From NCBI GenBank assembly GCA_900544195.1, contig UQUJ01000011.1, positions 1 to 56,425 on the forward strand: DNA of 56,425 bases, read 5' to 3'. The translations under genes and the position numbers were made by a program. Source of the DNA: an uncultured Alistipes sp. (lineage in GTDB: Bacteria; Bacteroidota; Bacteroidia; Bacteroidales; UBA932). Numbering within the stretch: the stretch's first letter is position 1; the number at the start of each line of letters is the position of its first letter. The notes below the pieces were generated by a model. That model searched no databases, was not told where the DNA came from, and saw only the letters and a program-made list of their open reading frames with translations. This document shows positions 27,057-35,537 of this stretch, in pieces.

Positions 27057-27124
27057 ATAAAGATGTACAAAATGTTCAAGTTATTTTTTAATGATTACTA
27101 TATTAGCGGAAAATTTCGGAAGAG

Positions 27125-28051
27125 ATGAAGATTGTGTTTTTGGATGCCGGGACGATGGGAACGTCATCTTTGGCGCCTATAGAAAGGCTGGGGGAGTTGA
27201 CGGCTTGGCCGAATTCGACTCCGGATGAGACCATGCGGAGAGTGGTCGATTGTGATGTTTTGATTGTTAATAAGATAAAGGTGAACGACCGGCTGTTGGA
27301 AGCCGCTCCGAAACTTCGACTTGTCTGCGAGGCAGGCACGGGCATCAACAACATTGATGTCGAGGCTTGTTCGAGGCATGGTGTGATGGTCAGAAATGTG
27401 GCCGGCTATTCCACTGACTCCGTTGTTCAGGAAACATTCATGCATATTCTTAACCTTCTGGGCAACGGAGCCTATTTTGACAATGTCGTTAAGTCGGGCG
27501 CCTATTCCCGCAGCGGGTTGTTCACTGATTATTCAAGGCCGTTCATAGAGATGGCCGGCAAAACGTTGGGCATCATTGGTTTGGGAGCTATCGGCGCCAA
27601 GGTGGCGAAGATTGGCGTCGCTTTCGGCATGAAAGTAATCTATTATTCAACTTCCGGCACGAGCCATAACACTGAATATCCTTCCGTTCCGCTTGAGCGT
27701 CTGATGCGGGAGTCGGATGTGGTCTCTGTCCATGCTCCGTACAATGAACGCACTGCCGGACTTGTCGGTGAAAAGGAACTTCGGATGATGAAGCCGAAAT
27801 CCATCATTGTGAATATGGGCCGCGGCGGCATCGTCGTGGAGGAAGCCCTTGCAAAAGTCATAGACGAAGGAGTTATAGGAGGAGCCGGCCTGGATGTCTA
27901 TTCCACAGAGCCGATCCCTGCCGACCATCCTCTCCTCCGCACCAGACGTCCGGAACGCCTCAGTCTGACCCCGCATGTCGCCTGGGCCAGCATCGAGGCC
28001 CGTGAGCGTCTCATCCAGTCCATCGCAGATAATATCGCTAAAGGTTTTTGA
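27125..28051 (+). CDS. D-2-hydroxyacid dehydrogenase (glycerate/phosphoglycerate dehydrogenase family)
   Basis: NAD-dependent dehydrogenase of 308 residues. The Rossmann motif is GLGAIG (152-157). The catalytic trio of the family is present: Arg233 in NMGRGG, Glu262 in STEP, His284 in TPHVAWAS. There is no C-terminal ACT domain, so it is a short form: hydroxypyruvate/glycerate dehydrogenase or another 2-hydroxyacid dehydrogenase rather than classic SerA. Its substrate cannot be fixed from sequence. It stands alone between tRNA-Leu and a repeat-rich gap, and no clear promoter is seen. Confidence 0.88.
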   Translation: MKIVFLDAGTMGTSSLAPIERLGELTAWPNSTPDETMRRVVDCDVLIVNKIKVNDRLLEAAPKLRLVCEAGTGINNIDVEACSRHGVMVRNVAGYSTDSVVQETFMHILNLLGNGAYFDNVVKSGAYSRSGLFTDYSRPFIEMAGKTLGIIGLGAIGAKVAKIGVAFGMKVIYYSTSGTSHNTEYPSVPLERLMRESDVVSVHAPYNERTAGLVGEKELRMMKPKSIIVNMGRGGIVVEEALAKVIDEGVIGGAGLDVYSTEPIPADHPLLRTRRPERLSLTPHVAWASIEARERLIQSIADNIAKGF

Positions 28052-28059
28052 GCCTTTCC

Positions 28060-28085
28060 GGCCGCTGAGCCTGTCGAAGCGTACC
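28060..28085 (+). repeat. REP-like palindrome, intergenic copy
   Basis: GGCCGCTGAGCCTGTCGAAG plus GCGTACC. It shares the core GAGCCTGTCGAA with copies at 45906, 45953, 51502 and 52717, with flanking arms CCGCT/AGCG forming the stem. Confidence 0.75.
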
Positions 28086-28212
28086 GAGTATAAAATAAAG
28101 GCACGCCAATAACAATAGGTGGTGGCAACCATTTACCCGGACAGGGCGCGAAGCGCAGGTGCCGCGTGTGACTGCCGCATCGCGGCGTCCAAACGAATAT
28201 TGTCTTACTCAA

Positions 28213-28285
28213 GTTTCGCAAATGCGAAACACCACTCTTCTTCACTGCCTGCAGTGAAAGCAAGTCCCTCCCCCGAGGGGAGGGA
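28213..28285. repeat. Three consecutive perfect hairpins
   Basis: GTTTCGCA-aa-TGCGAAAC (28213-28230), TTCACTGC-ct-GCAGTGAA (28241-28258) and TCCCTCCCC-cga-GGGGAGGGA (28265-28285) follow one another. No run of T follows, so these look like repeat-element debris more than terminators. Confidence 0.6.
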
Positions 28286-28388
28286 TTTAGGGAGGGGGTA
28301 ACGTGAAATGATGTGGGTGGGCGATCACCTTCGAACGTGAGATAATGTATTTGACAGCAGGTGATTGCCTACTTGCGAAAGTTGAGTA

Positions 28389-28480
28389 ATGAATATGTCC
28401 CGGGAGGAATATGAGGCTTTAGTTGGTTCCGGATGTGACGGAAGATTCGAATCCGATTTTGGTGTTGTACAAGCTGAAAT
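28389..28480 (+). pseudogene. Remnant of a 6-bladed beta-propeller gene
   Basis: Two pieces of a gene like the one at 41015-42157 are joined. The first encodes MNMSREEYE(A/T)LVGSG (matching 41788-41830). The second, out of frame, matches its last codons (42110-42156, GTGTCGGAAGAGTCGAATCC region). The join lies at a shared TTGGTTC-GG sequence, which points to an internal deletion by short-homology recombination. The result would encode only about 37 residues and is not a working gene. Confidence 0.75.
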
Positions 28481-28734
28481 TAGTTACCGTATGGTGTTCT
28501 AACCATTTAATAAGTAGTTTGTTAAGAACGCTGTATTATCTGCTTTAGGCTTTGCCTTGCAGCTATCTTGCGGCTTGGTGAACGTTGCGTATGAGTACTG
28601 GTGGTTGGATGCAAAGATGTAAAAAAACCGGTATTTGTGGAAATATTTTTCCGATATTTGTGGGAATAGCGCTTGGGGCGATTGAAAGCCGTAAAGAAGA
28701 TGCCTCAAATAAACTTGTAATTTGATAATAACAA

Positions 28735-29796
28735 ATGAGATCAATTTATGCTATTATATTGGCCATATTACTATTGGCCACTGGTTGTAGTGATTCATAC
28801 TGCCCTTCGTTGGATAAGGTTGTCATAGTGGAGGAAAGTGATTTCTATGAGATTTCTCTTTCCGGACTCAAGCCAAGGGAAATAGATCTTGACTTGATGG
28901 GGATTATCGGAGCCCGTTATTGCGACTCTTTGTTGGTTGTCACGACTTTGGGGACGGACCGGTTGCTTCACTTGTACGATCGCCATTGTCTGGAGCGCAA
29001 AGGAGACTTTTTCACCAAGGGACGAGGACCGAAAGAATTGTTATTTCCATTATTCGGAAGTTCTCTGAGCCTGGATAACGAATCTGGCTCATATATGATG
29101 CGTTTTGTGGATCGGTATTCTGACCGTCTTGTAGAGGTGAATCTTTCAGAGTCCATTATGAATAAAGATCTTGTTTTAAAAGAACGTGAGTTTAAAAGCG
29201 GGGAGGAACTCTTCACGGCGCTGCCTTTGGACGGATCCCGTTGCTTTATGAAGCGAATGGTTCAGAATGGCACTTGTTTGGAACGTTATGTCCGGAATGT
29301 CGAAGGAACAGAAAGTATGAGCCAGCCAATGCTCAAGTTAAACTCCTGTCAGATAAGCAATAATGATGGCTATAATATTAATTTGTTTTCAGGAGTAGTT
29401 GGTTATAACAGCTCTCGTCATCTTATTGTTGAGGCGATGTGTCTGTTGAATCTTGTTCAGGTATATCCTGTTGAGGGCGATGGCGGTTGCACATTGTGCT
29501 ATGGAAAGACTATGCCTGACATCCGTGTCCTTGAAAAGCAGTCGCCTCAATTATGCACTTATCATACTGGTTTGTCATTGAATGATAGTTACTTCTCTGT
29601 TATGTACACCGATGAACGTGCGAGTGGGACGACAAAGGAAATCCACGGCTATGCCTGGGATGGCAGTCCATTGTTCCGAATACCATTGCCTTCGAATATT
29701 ACCAAATATGACATCGACAGTAAGACCGGATCCTTATTGACGGTTGATGAGGAAGACCATATTCGGGAGTACAGTATTGAATATCTAAAGTCGTAA
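28735..29796 (+). CDS. TolB-like 6-bladed beta-propeller lipoprotein (BF3164-like)
   Basis: Predicted lipoprotein of 353 residues, Cys18 in the lipobox (ATGC). The body has the blade-like repeats of the TolB-like/BF3164 lipoproteins: SLLVVTTLGTDRLLHLYD, then KGRGPKELLFP, and a late segment (GYAWDGSPLFRIPLP, YDIDSKTGSLLTV) shared with the next two propellers. The function is unknown; such proteins recur next to NVEALS peptide genes. A decayed relative lies at 38777-38998. An NVEALS gene follows after 179 bp. Confidence 0.72.
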   Translation: MRSIYAIILAILLLATGCSDSYCPSLDKVVIVEESDFYEISLSGLKPREIDLDLMGIIGARYCDSLLVVTTLGTDRLLHLYDRHCLERKGDFFTKGRGPKELLFPLFGSSLSLDNESGSYMMRFVDRYSDRLVEVNLSESIMNKDLVLKEREFKSGEELFTALPLDGSRCFMKRMVQNGTCLERYVRNVEGTESMSQPMLKLNSCQISNNDGYNINLFSGVVGYNSSRHLIVEAMCLLNLVQVYPVEGDGGCTLCYGKTMPDIRVLEKQSPQLCTYHTGLSLNDSYFSVMYTDERASGTTKEIHGYAWDGSPLFRIPLPSNITKYDIDSKTGSLLTVDEEDHIREYSIEYLKS

Positions 29797-29926
29797 GGAG
29801 AGACCTGAGAGGATCTCATTTGATGTGGGTGAGGACTTGCGGTCGATCATAGGAGCGGCCTGCAATGGTGGTGATTCTTTGCTGGATTTCCCTTAAGGGC
29901 GTGAATGCTCTCAAGAGAAAAATGAT

Positions 29927-29934
29927 TATTTTTG
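29927..29934 (+). promoter_or_regulatory. -7-like box before the NVEALS gene
   Basis: TATTTTTG fits TAnnTTTG, 42 bases before the ATG at 29976. The -33 region is not convincing. A small hairpin (CGCTC / GAGCG near 29944-29959) lies in the leader. Confidence 0.4.
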
Positions 29935-29975
29935 TACGGTAATCGCTCATTAGGGAGCGTATAAATAGCACTAAT

Positions 29976-30245
29976 ATGAAAAAGTATTGTTTGATTTCAT
30001 TTGTTTCCATCCTTTTTATTGGTGGATTATTTGTGACAAGTAAACTTATCGTTAATGATCCTTATGTTTTGTTTAATGCGAATGTAGAGGCTTTGTCGAA
30101 CGAGGAGAGTTCGTCAGGCATTCTTACTTGTCATAATGATTATTTTTATAAGGAAGGCTATTCTGTCCGAGATTGTGGAAATTGCAGTATGCAATACGAT
30201 CATAAGGCATCTTTTTGGGCATTACCTGACATATGTAAGAAATGA
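29976..30245 (+). CDS. NVEALS-family small Cys-rich exported peptide
   Basis: Peptide precursor of 89 residues. A basic-hydrophobic N-terminus (about 1-26) is followed by the family motif NVEALS at 36-41 and a 48-residue tail with four cysteines (52, 67, 70, 87), suited to two disulphides. The NVEALS family is widespread in gut Bacteroidales and has no established function; the tail looks like a mature secreted peptide. The stop overlaps the start of the next propeller gene as ATGA, so the two are probably translationally coupled. Composition is AT-rich compared with the core genes. Confidence 0.82.
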   Translation: MKKYCLISFVSILFIGGLFVTSKLIVNDPYVLFNANVEALSNEESSSGILTCHNDYFYKEGYSVRDCGNCSMQYDHKASFWALPDICKK

Positions 30246-31321
30246 AATATTGGTACAAATCTATTGCTATTATAGGAGTAATATTAACTTCTTGTGAGAA
30301 TAAATCTACCACGACAGTTTCTTTTCCTCAAAGAATTGTCGTAGAGAATTTTCCTAAAAATGAATCTCTTTCAGAATGTAGAAGTTTTTCAGTAGAAGCT
30401 GTAGGCGTGATAGATATCGCAGTCAAAAATAGATTGTTGCTGTTGGCTTCATCTTCGGATAGGGATAAGTATATATCAGCTTATAGTTTGGATGATGGTG
30501 CCTTTATCGGTAACGCCTTAAAAAAGGGAAGGGCGAACGGTGAGTTAAGAGGTGCTAAAAGTTTTGGAGCTCTTGGTCTCAGGACCTTTGGTGATAAACT
30601 TTATTCTTATACTTTTGATGGACAGAATAATCTGATTCGCATTGATTTATCGGAGTCTTTCAAACAGGAGCATACGGTGTTTGACCTGATTATTGAAAGA
30701 GCCCCGCTAGAGATTCCGCGTGCTTATTATTGCAACGATTCCCTGTTTTTGATAACTTCTGCTGCGGATGATTTCAAAAGCAGAATCAGATCTTTATTAA
30801 ATGTGAATGGGGTTAATGACGTACCTGAGCACCTCAAGTTTCTGAATAAGGTTAGCGTAAAGAATCCAGATGATATTAATGTTCTGTCAACATTAGTGGC
30901 ATTTGATTCAGAGCGTCAACTTGTGGTGGAGGCAGGACTTCAGCAGAATTCAATACAGTTGTATTCATTGTATGACGATTTCGCTCGGACAATCATTATT
31001 GGAAAGCATTTGATGTCTATTGAACAGTTGGCAGCGGAGAGAGATGATCTGATAAGAGATCAATATGTACATATAAATGCTTATGATAGTTATTTTGCTG
31101 CCTTGTATTATGATGCCACTGAAGAAGAACAGTATAAAGAAGAAAAACTGCCCCGACTTCAGTTTTTCTCTTGGAACGGAGATCCAATCTGTGAACTGTT
31201 GGTGCCTTTCCCTGCTTCATCGTTTGACATTGATCATTCAAAAGGAAAGATGTATTTTTTGGACCGTATATCCGAGTCTATCAACGAATGTCCCTTGCCA
31301 GATTACTTAATTTGGGAATAA
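30242..31321 (+). CDS. TolB-like beta-propeller lipoprotein coupled to the NVEALS gene
   Basis: Lipoprotein of 359 residues, lipobox Cys18 (LTSC). It has the BF3164-like pattern: DIAVKNRLLLLASSSDRD, then KKGRANGELRG, and near the end SWNGDPICELLVPFPASSFDID, the segment shared with the genes at 28735 and 31362. The start codon overlaps the NVEALS stop by 4 bases. It may bind, display or sense the peptide, an inference from coupling alone. AT-rich codon use suggests recent transfer. Confidence 0.75.
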   Translation: MKYWYKSIAIIGVILTSCENKSTTTVSFPQRIVVENFPKNESLSECRSFSVEAVGVIDIAVKNRLLLLASSSDRDKYISAYSLDDGAFIGNALKKGRANGELRGAKSFGALGLRTFGDKLYSYTFDGQNNLIRIDLSESFKQEHTVFDLIIERAPLEIPRAYYCNDSLFLITSAADDFKSRIRSLLNVNGVNDVPEHLKFLNKVSVKNPDDINVLSTLVAFDSERQLVVEAGLQQNSIQLYSLYDDFARTIIIGKHLMSIEQLAAERDDLIRDQYVHINAYDSYFAALYYDATEEEQYKEEKLPRLQFFSWNGDPICELLVPFPASSFDIDHSKGKMYFLDRISESINECPLPDYLIWE

Positions 31322-31361
31322 CAAATCGAAAGAAATTTAGGTAAACCTAGATAGGCAAAAA

Positions 31362-32387
31362 ATGACAAGATGGATTATTACATTAGTTGCGCTAAGTGTG
31401 ACTCTGTGTGGGTGTTCTTCAAGGAATATCTCCTTGGCGGTTTTCGAGAATGTGAAGTCTGTAAGGGAATTTCCCTGTTCTTCTACGCTTGAGAACGGTG
31501 AGGATTTGAACTTTGTCCCAGCAGGAGCCCTTGATATTGCTATAATTGGAGATACTATAATATTCTCGGTACCCTCTGAAAAATTTATATATGCTTATGA
31601 CATAGCAGATGGAACTTGTCTAGGCTCATTTCTTCGTAAGGGAAACGGTCCTTATGAGTTTCTCAATCCGCCTTTTATGCAAGATTTGGTGATTTCTGAT
31701 GGTATTGTCGGCATTTATGATCCTGAAGGACATTTCTATGATTTTGACCTTGAACAGTCAATTAATCAAAGTGTGCCGAAGGTCATAAAAGACATTGAAA
31801 AGTTACCTAGGGAATTGAAAAGTTGTTTCAGGATAGATGATTCCTCTTATTATTGTCGAAGACTTCGCTCAGATGAGAAAGGGCAACAGCGCTTTCTTTG
31901 GTCAAGAGGAAATGAGACCTATAATGGTTCTATCGAGGCATTGAATGAGATTCTTCTTGAAGGTAAAGGCGATGGATATCGGCATAATTTATTGTCATCC
32001 ATTGCCGCTTATGATAAAAAGAAAGATATTGTTGTTGAGGCATCTATGTATCAGGATGTCATCAATATTTACTCTTTGCGTAAGGCATTCGAGTTATCTA
32101 TAGTAACTGGAGATAATATTAATACTATTGAAGAGTTATCAACGTTACCGTATGGCGATTTCAAGGATGCGTATATGGATCTTCGCCTATACGATGACTG
32201 TTTTGCCTGCCTGAGAGCAGGGAATTGTTTGCAATTCTTTGATTGGTTTGGAGCTCCATTGATGCAAGTGCTGCTTCCTAAACCTGCTACGGCATTTGAT
32301 ATTGACTGGGACAACAGATTCTTATACACATACAATATTGAAACTGAGAGGTTATTAAGATACAATATTGGAAATGAGATAGAGTAA
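31362..32387 (+). CDS. TolB-like beta-propeller lipoprotein
   Basis: Lipoprotein of 341 residues, lipobox Cys18 (LCGC). It is paralogous to the two preceding propellers: ALDIAIIGDTIIFSVPSEKFIYAYD, RKGNGPYEFLNPP, and FDWFGAPLMQVLLPKPATAFDID near the end. The AT-rich composition matches 30242-31321. It follows that gene by 40 bases and precedes a different propeller type by 34, so it is probably in the same transcript. No enzymatic motif is visible. Confidence 0.73.
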   Translation: MTRWIITLVALSVTLCGCSSRNISLAVFENVKSVREFPCSSTLENGEDLNFVPAGALDIAIIGDTIIFSVPSEKFIYAYDIADGTCLGSFLRKGNGPYEFLNPPFMQDLVISDGIVGIYDPEGHFYDFDLEQSINQSVPKVIKDIEKLPRELKSCFRIDDSSYYCRRLRSDEKGQQRFLWSRGNETYNGSIEALNEILLEGKGDGYRHNLLSSIAAYDKKKDIVVEASMYQDVINIYSLRKAFELSIVTGDNINTIEELSTLPYGDFKDAYMDLRLYDDCFACLRAGNCLQFFDWFGAPLMQVLLPKPATAFDIDWDNRFLYTYNIETERLLRYNIGNEIE

Positions 32388-32421
32388 TATGTAATACGAT
32401 TATGCTAACATTTTCTTAGTT

Positions 32422-33570
32422 ATGAAAGGAATATTTTTTAGTATATGGAGGATGCCATCGGCAGCTTCCATATTGACGTTAGTGTTGCTGTTGGGTTCGT
32501 GCGACGACGGTGATAACGTTTATGATTCAATGCGTAGGATTGTAAGTGATGGTGCTCCTGCTTACAACAGTGTGCGGCTGGAACAGCTTCAGTTGGATTC
32601 CGTCCGTTATTCAGGTGAGTCTTTCTCGTGGGCGCAGGAGGGTCAAGGAATATGCTGCCTGGACATATTCTATGGCTGGCTTTATAGGTTCGATGCTGAG
32701 GGGCGTCTGATAAAGAGGGCTCTCGGCAACGGCAGGGCTTCTAATGAGTCTATTATCAAGCATTATATGATTGGCACCATGTCCAATGATGGAGAACTTG
32801 CGATTGCGGGATCAAGTCTGGATTTCGAGTACTTCTCAAAAGATTTGACCGCTGTCAACAGGTTCCTTATCGTGAAAGACCAACAGAAGGAATATGCCCC
32901 GTCAGAATTCCTTGCCTACACAACTCCAGGGGACTGTATTGCCAGGTTCTATAAAGGTAAACTCTATGAAGGTCTAGTATCAGATATTCCGGATTTTATA
33001 TTTGGTCCTGATTACGAGAAGAAGGTTTGCCACATAGGCGTTGTGGATATGACAGAGGGGAAAGCGTTAAAGTCAGAGATTCAAGGGCTGCCATCTATGT
33101 TCAGTGAAGACAAGGCAAAGTATAGAGGGATGGATTTTGTGATGTTTGACATTGACAACCAAGATAATATGTACATTGGCTTCGCCGCTGACTCCTTGGT
33201 TTATGTATTTGACCACAACCGCAAGCCGAAGTTTGCGTTCGGACGCTCAGGAGTTAATATGGACACAGACTATGAACGGTTCGGTTCTTTGGACGAGATG
33301 AATGCCTATAGGACAAACATAACGAAAAAAGGATACTATTACTGGATTGAATATATTGACGAGACCGGAGTATGTTTCAGATCTTATAAGAAAGGAGCGG
33401 ATTCAGAATACGATGGACTTCAGGTGTATAAGGATGGAAAACTGATGTCTGATAGTGAGATTCCGAAAGGGTTCAAGGTCGTCGGTTACATCGCTCCATA
33501 CTATTATTCTCAAATCATTGGTGGCGAAGAGGATGGCTCTCTGATGGTATATCGGTTCAAGTTGGATTGA
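32422..33570 (+). CDS. Propeller-like lipoprotein, paralogue of 37079-38284
   Basis: Lipoprotein of 382 residues; Cys27 in LLGSC, with an alternative start at Met11. Blade-like segments include ICCLDIFYGWLYRFDAEGRL and SLVYVFDHNRKPKFAFG. The tail (GFKVVGYIAPYYYSQ) matches the end of the protein at 37079-38284 (GFEVIGEYDGTYYAYDS), and both start the mature part with (V)YDS. The two therefore appear to be one subfamily, distinct from the BF3164-like group, duplicated within this region. The role is unknown. Confidence 0.65.
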   Translation: MKGIFFSIWRMPSAASILTLVLLLGSCDDGDNVYDSMRRIVSDGAPAYNSVRLEQLQLDSVRYSGESFSWAQEGQGICCLDIFYGWLYRFDAEGRLIKRALGNGRASNESIIKHYMIGTMSNDGELAIAGSSLDFEYFSKDLTAVNRFLIVKDQQKEYAPSEFLAYTTPGDCIARFYKGKLYEGLVSDIPDFIFGPDYEKKVCHIGVVDMTEGKALKSEIQGLPSMFSEDKAKYRGMDFVMFDIDNQDNMYIGFAADSLVYVFDHNRKPKFAFGRSGVNMDTDYERFGSLDEMNAYRTNITKKGYYYWIEYIDETGVCFRSYKKGADSEYDGLQVYKDGKLMSDSEIPKGFKVVGYIAPYYYSQIIGGEEDGSLMVYRFKLD

Positions 33571-33591
33571 TTCAGGCGGTAAATTAGTGTT

Positions 33592-34611
33592 GTGGTTTTT
33601 CTGGCTACAGTTCTCTTCTCATTGGCCTTGTTCGTCTGTCGGCGAGAGGTGGCTGAACGCATAGTCGTCTCTGCGCTGTCGCTATGGCTTGCCTACGAGT
33701 CGGTGCTTGGGATTATGCAGTTGCTTGGAATCATTGTCTCTCATAACAGTATGTGCCCTATGACCGGAGACTTCGCTAACTTTGGTCCTTATGGCGGGTT
33801 CCTCGCGGTCTGCATAGCCGTGGTTTTTGCTGCCGCGTGGAAATGGCGTGACTCCGGAAACCTGTATGACAGAATACTATTCTGGTTATCATCTGTTTCC
33901 GGATGTCTGGGCATTGTCGTCCTGCCCGCATCAATGAGCAGGACCGGTTTTGTCGCGCTGGTCGTGTCAGCGGTTGCTTTCGCCTTGACCAATACGGAAT
34001 CAAAGTCATATTTAAAATCACATAAATGGTTGATCCTGTCTGTTATAGCTGTGACCTTTGGGCTCGTTGCGTGGGGCACATTCGCGATGGCTTCATATCC
34101 TTTGGCTGTGTGGCAGTTACGATTGCTTTTGGCTGTCTTCTTAGGAGCGGCGATAGGAGTAAGTGTGAAAGTCGGAAAAAAGGGAAGGCTGATTTTGGTC
34201 CCGGCACTCGTCCGCCTGTCAGTTGGATCAATATTGGTATGGCTGCCGGAAAACAAACACAGAAAAGAGGCTGAGAGCAAATGGCTTGAGGAGCGTAGGT
34301 TCGCGGACTTTGAGATTTTCGATGGTATGGCGGACAGGTTGGCGGAACTATACCCGCGGCTCCGAATGAAGTTCCGTTATCTTTATGATGAAGCCGAACG
34401 TAATTATATTCATTCGCACAATATGGTGCCGTCACGGTTGTATCCTTACATTTTGCTGATGGAAATGGAAGAAAAGAGGGGAGACACGAAGCAGGCATTG
34501 TCTTATGCGCGGAAGGCTTTGTCCCTTCCGGTGAATGATAGGAATATGTCGATGCGTGATCTTCATAATAGGGCGAAAAAATTCTATGATGAACATTCGG
34601 AAGATTATTAG
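33592..34611 (+). CDS. O-antigen-ligase-like membrane protein with internal deletion
   Basis: Membrane protein of 339 residues, apparently starting at GTG. The N-terminal part has about five TM segments with GDFANFGPYGGFLAV and LPASMSRTG (112-119), features of the Bacteroidota O-antigen ligase (Wzy_C) family found near NVEALS genes. The C-terminal piece (HSHNMVPSRLYPYILLMEME) resembles the TPR tail of those proteins. Homologues as I recall them are much longer (over 500 residues). Here the periplasmic ligase loop seems missing at about residue 166, where GTFAM runs straight into ASYPLAVWQ, and most TPRs are missing too. It is probably inactive as a ligase. Confidence 0.6.
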   Translation: MVFLATVLFSLALFVCRREVAERIVVSALSLWLAYESVLGIMQLLGIIVSHNSMCPMTGDFANFGPYGGFLAVCIAVVFAAAWKWRDSGNLYDRILFWLSSVSGCLGIVVLPASMSRTGFVALVVSAVAFALTNTESKSYLKSHKWLILSVIAVTFGLVAWGTFAMASYPLAVWQLRLLLAVFLGAAIGVSVKVGKKGRLILVPALVRLSVGSILVWLPENKHRKEAESKWLEERRFADFEIFDGMADRLAELYPRLRMKFRYLYDEAERNYIHSHNMVPSRLYPYILLMEMEEKRGDTKQALSYARKALSLPVNDRNMSMRDLHNRAKKFYDEHSEDY

Positions 34612-35394
34612 GCTGTCGCTTATTATCCTGACATCCACGCTGTCGCTTGTCCTTCTCCATTTGGTTGGCAGGGCTCTGATAGGAGACTCTTTTATAGTGA
34701 GAGGGGAGTCTATGGAGCCGGTGCTTCATAGCGGCGAACGGGTGTGGGTGAACAAACTCAAGATGGGGGCGAGGATCTATACCGACTATGATTTCACGAA
34801 ACCGACATTATCGTCGTTTCGTTTGCCAGGTTTTTCGAAAGCCAAAGCGGGGGATCTGGTGGTTGCGAACTATCCTTATGCGAGGTCCAGGACACGATTA
34901 CATTCCGGATAAATTATGTGTATCTGAAGCGTTGCTATGCCGTGCCGGGAGATACGGTGAGAATAAAGAATGGCTATTACGTTAATCCCCGGACAGGTGG
35001 ACACATAGGTGATCCGAAATACCAGCGGATCTTGTCTGAAACTCCGGATTCGGTTTTGTTGGATGCGGGCGTTGTCTTAAAGGCTATGCAGGTGAACAAG
35101 AGGCTTGGGTGGACGATACGTGATTTCGGACCGCTGCCCGTCCCGAGAAAAGGAGACACCATTGGGATCAATGCTGACAATTACAGGACCTGGCGCAGAC
35201 CTATATTGTATGAGACTGGTAAGCGCCTGAGCGAGAATGGCGGACAAGTCTTCCTTGGGCAGGTACCATTGAATGAATATACCTTCAAACACAATTGGTA
35301 TTTCCTCGGCGGCGACAACGTTCTGGACTCCCGCGACAGCCGTTATTTCGGCCTTGTGCCCGAGGAGTACATCGTCGGGATTGTGATCCGATGA
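34586..35394 (+). pseudogene. S26 signal-peptidase-like gene, frameshifted
   Basis: Membrane-anchored S26 (LepB-like) peptidase split by a one-base deletion. The first frame (34586-34912) holds a TM segment (about 8-27 from Met 34589) and the nucleophile motif GESMEPVL (Ser41). The second (34918-35394) holds the general-base motif LKRCYAVPGD and the conserved GGDNVLDSRDSRYFG. One extra G near 34892 restores NYPYARSRDT, which lines up with the paralogue at 42175 (NYPFVGSKDT). The start overlaps the ligase-like gene. Either a real mutation or a sequencing error is possible. If intact it might cleave the neighbouring peptides. Confidence 0.8.
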
Positions 35395-35506
35395 ACGAAA
35401 TGTGCGATCATAAAGGCAGATAACGGAAAATATTCAGTAAATTAGCAAGCACTAAAAAATGTTAGGCTACGATGAACCTTAACCATAGAATAACCACGGC
35501 CGCGGT
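35296..35506 (+). repeat. 211-bp direct repeat, left copy
   Basis: Same orientation as 42706-42916, 14 differences, no gaps (about 93 percent identical). It covers the 3' end of the signal-peptidase-like gene, the following spacer, and the first 12 codons of the tolC gene (ATG at 35472), which here lead nowhere. Confidence 0.93.
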
Positions 35507-35537
35507 TTGCAGCTGTAAAACCAATAATTATATGCTT

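Larger units (their letters stand above)
28052..28734. other. Intergenic region of hairpins and gene debris
   Basis: 683 bp without an intact gene. In order: a REP-like palindrome (28060-28085), three perfect hairpins (28213-28230, 28241-28258, 28265-28285), a propeller-gene remnant (28389-28480), and about 230 bp of AT-rich sequence in which nothing is recognised. It marks the left edge of the accessory region. Confidence 0.7.

Noticed and set aside
26690..27079. Minus-strand frame of 129 codons across tRNA-Leu
   Set aside because: It reads through the tRNA and its terminator; chance open frame.
29816..30010. Minus-strand frame of 64 codons before the NVEALS gene
   Set aside because: No recognisable domain, and it overlaps the NVEALS signal region and its promoter box.
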